Source of the DNA: Pinus tabuliformis
Taxonomy: Eukaryota > Streptophyta > Pinopsida > Pinales > Pinaceae
Reading direction: 5' to 3'
Assembly: GCA_031772625.1 (NCBI GenBank)
Contig: CM062818.1
Span: forward strand, 1,675,878,667 to 1,675,942,666
DNA length: 64,000 bases
A model generated the notes under the pieces. It saw only the letters and a list, made by a program, of their open reading frames with translations. It had not been told where the DNA came from and ran no database searches. Both the position numbers and the translations under genes were made by a program. Below, in pieces: positions 61,906 to 64,000 of this stretch (position 1 is the first letter of the stretch; each line of letters begins with the position of its first letter).

Positions 61906-63616
61906 TGTTGGCATTACGAGACAAGCTTTGTCCTTGATGGCAAATCACATAGATGACAGATCATAGTGCAGCTGGTCAGTAGCAAGGAATTGATGATCAG
62001 ACTACAAGAATGAAGAGGGAAAAATATATATACAAAGGTTCATTGTGACCAAGCCATGTATACACGCAGGTTAGACGTTCTAGAGATGCGTATGCGTATA
62101 CATGGACTTTCACGCAAGGAAAAGCGTGTACATGTGGGAGAAATTATGTTTGGTCCGTGGTATTTAGTCCTTGGTATTTGAACCTATGGTTTTGGACCAT
62201 GGTATCTCGTTCGAAGTGTTGATCCCAAGTATTGGGTCCATGGTATTGATTATTTATGGTTTTGGATCATACTATTGAGAAAAGCCTAAGACTATAAAAG
62301 GAGAAGAAGATGATTAGGAATAGTGATTGAGAAAGTCTTGAATATCTTATGAAGTATGAGATCCAGTATGGGTTCATGATGCTTTGCTTGATTTAAGCTA
62401 AGGAGGAATCTCAGCGGTTGATGGAGAACAAGATATAAGGATAGATCGGGATCTAATGGCTTGGAATGAATCATCTCTATACGGTTTGATCATGCTTATT
62501 CTAGATCTGTATACTGACGCATGTAATGTTCTGTAAATGTTATGATATGGGTATGATTGATGTCTGGAACATCTGCAAAGTTATGAGAAAATATTTGTAG
62601 ATATGTACGGGGTTTGGCTTTGGTAAAAGAGCATATGTATGTGGTTTTGATTCTTCATAGTAGAGTATAGATGATGAGATATGATAATTGAGGTTGAAGT
62701 TGGATCTGGTTATTATTGCCGAGTTCTGTTGTCTATTCTGTGTTCTGGTCATTGTGTTGTTGATAGGGTTTCAGTGTTTCAGTATTGGGTGATTTAAAGA
62801 TTGATGATGCAGATGTAGCTGATGGGTCTATTGTTGTGATGATTAATTTTGTGCTTCAATGTTGTTGATGGGTCCAGTATGAAAATTGGATGAAATGTGG
62901 CCTTTCAGATGTTGTGCTTCAGGATTATCCAGTCTAAAAATTTATGAAACGTGGTACCTGGAGGAAGAAAGAGAAGGTTGTAGCCTTCTGTAGGTCGGCA
63001 CCTACGTACTAGTACATCAGCTAGTACAAGAGCTAAGGGGGTGGTAGCTCCATTCCAGTAGCAGCTGCAAAACGAGTAAAGATTGGAGCATTTCAGTAGG
63101 CCGACACCTACGTACTAGTAAATGGATCAGCTAGTACAAGAGCTAAGGGGGTTATAGCTCCTGTCTAGGAGAGTCTGGAGAACGAGAGAAGGTTGTAGCC
63201 TTCTGCAGGTAGAAGCCTGCGTACTGGTATAAGACTGCACCAGTACAAAAGTATTGTAAAAGGTTTCTTATTATAAGAAGATAGAGACGACTTGCAGCAG
63301 CTGGTTTTCACCCACATTGGGTTTCCACCTTATATCATGGTGTTCATGTGTGTGATGATCTGTTCTGTTTTACTGCACCTGTTTACTGTACATATGGTTA
63401 ATGAAGTTATGATGCACTAACTAAAGATCAACATTTAATAAATTAATTGAATCATAAGTATTCTAGATATACGCTAGTTTCATTAGACATAGTTGCATAT
63501 ACACGCGGGTTCCATTAACTGAAGTAGCGTATATGTATCTAAGTATGGAAATGAAATTTTTTTATTGATTTGATAATACTGGTTCACCCCCCCCCTTCTC
63601 AGTATTATTTCCAACA
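61906..63616 (+). mobile_element. Copia-type LTR, 1711 bp
   Basis: The LTR starts TGTTGGCATTACG and ends CCAACA. A polypurine tract precedes it and a primer site follows it. U3 holds at least six variants of TATGGTTTTGGACC/CCATGGTATT (62151-62268), then TATAAAA at 62293-62299. A three-unit hairpin array lies at 62973-63246 and an AATAAA near 63436. Assignment to Copia rests on the tract and the ends, not on a pol domain. Confidence 0.85.
62973..63246 (+). other. Three-unit hairpin array in the LTR, with compensatory changes
   Basis: Three units of about 105 bp repeat a series of small perfect hairpins: GAAGG/CCTTC, GTAGG/CCTAC, GTACTAG/CTAGTAC and GAGCTA/TAGCTC. Positions in unit 1 are 62973-62988, 62990-63005, 63006-63027 and 63030-63050. 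Unit 2 has the last three at 63096-63160. Unit 3 has GCAGG/CCTGC (63205-63220) and GTACTGG/CCAGTAC (63221-63246), with both arms changed together. It lies downstream of the TATA box, so it should be transcribed as part of the leader. Confidence 0.85.
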
Positions 63617-63618
63617 AT

Positions 63619-63630
63619 TGGTATCAGAGC
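63619..63630 (+). other. Primer binding site, perfect initiator-Met match
   Basis: TGGTATCAGAGC lies two bases after the LTR end. It shows that an element starts here and runs out of the window. Confidence 0.95.
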
Positions 63631-63677
63631 AGATCCTTTGATAGAAGCTTGATCGCTTGAAGGAGATCCGTAGAAAA

Positions 63678-64000
63678 ATGGGAAAGAACCTTAAGAAGAA
63701 AGCGCCTAAGAAGAAGAAGACATCTGAAAAGAGCTATGACAGTGGGAGAATCGATTGGGGAATATGTGGAAGAAGCACATCAGATTTAGAATCACTTCAG
63801 AATGAAGATGAACTATCAAGTATGAATTTGTTATCCTCTGGTGATGCACTTATATATCCATTTGAAGGTAATGAAAGTGATAGTGAAACAACTGAATTTT
63901 CTCTTATGGGTGAGCAAGAAAGATATCAAATAGAGGCAGAATTTAAAAGGCTTACAAAAAAAATTAGAGATCAACAAGATCTATTGAACAAAGGGAATGG
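63678..64000 (+). CDS. Start of the first ORF of the element, cut by the window
   Basis: From ATG 63678 the frame is open for 107 codons to the window edge. The N-terminus is very basic (MGKNLKKKAPKKKK), then acidic and Ser-rich (SDLESLQNEDELSSMNLLSS), then a probable coiled coil (QERYQIEAEFKRLTKKIRDQ). Its position after the primer site suggests gag. I do not recognise the family from this part; it is not a typical Copia gag start. Confidence 0.75.
   Translation, partial: MGKNLKKKAPKKKKTSEKSYDSGRIDWGICGRSTSDLESLQNEDELSSMNLLSSGDALIYPFEGNESDSETTEFSLMGEQERYQIEAEFKRLTKKIRDQQDLLNKGN

Noticed and set aside
63678..64000. Endogenous pararetrovirus rather than an LTR element
   Set aside because: A clear LTR with TG...CA ends, a polypurine tract and a primer site precede it; the visible part of the ORF has no diagnostic domain.

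Overview
This is plant nuclear DNA made almost entirely of transposable elements. I see no host protein gene, tRNA, rRNA or CRISPR array. The evidence for a plant is the Athila-type Ty3 elements primed by tRNA-Asp, chromovirus and Copia elements with initiator-Met primer sites, and L1-type LINEs with a DUF4283-like ORF1 and a C-terminal RNase H. The layered, decayed insertions and very long accessory ORFs suggest a large genome such as a conifer or other gymnosperm; that last step is inference.

Layout. 1-7098: 3' part of an Athila-like Ty3 element (A): pol, a spacer with four stem-loops, a post-pol ORF3 and a probable 3' LTR. 8350-10235: 3' end of a chromovirus (D: integrase, chromodomain, LTR). 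10684-12229: 5' end of a Copia element (LTR, gag). 12230-12687 and 25539-27250: two halves of an old minus-strand Ty3 element (F), split by element B. 12688-25533: element B, a complete Athila-like element with two LTRs, a 5-bp target duplication, tRNA-Asp primer site, gag-PR, pol and a very long ORF3. 30260-32073: 3' end of a second Copia element. 35647-42225: a full-length minus-strand LINE with a 14-bp target duplication. 44160-48905: minus-strand relict (C) of the A family. 49750-52970: minus-strand relict of a large unrecognised protein. 54281-59332: plus-strand LINE cut by the 5' LTR of a chromovirus (E, same family as D; 59333-61705). 61706-64000: Copia-type LTR material, with a 1.7-kb LTR, primer site and an ORF running off the window.

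How the parts work together. A, B and C share one plan: gag-PR-RT-RNase H-IN, a 1-2 kb non-coding spacer, then ORF3 with a conserved roughly 200-residue N-terminal domain (TCEGRY motif) followed by repetitive charged tails. ORF3 sits where env-like genes sit in Athila relatives. Most unusual are: the ORF3 family itself; paired stem-loops after pol in A and C; a different short signature motif reused in non-coding, coding and LTR parts of A and of B; six in-frame nonsense codons in A and B that are all TAG; and a leader-like hairpin array with compensatory changes in the Copia-type LTR at 62.97-63.25 kb.
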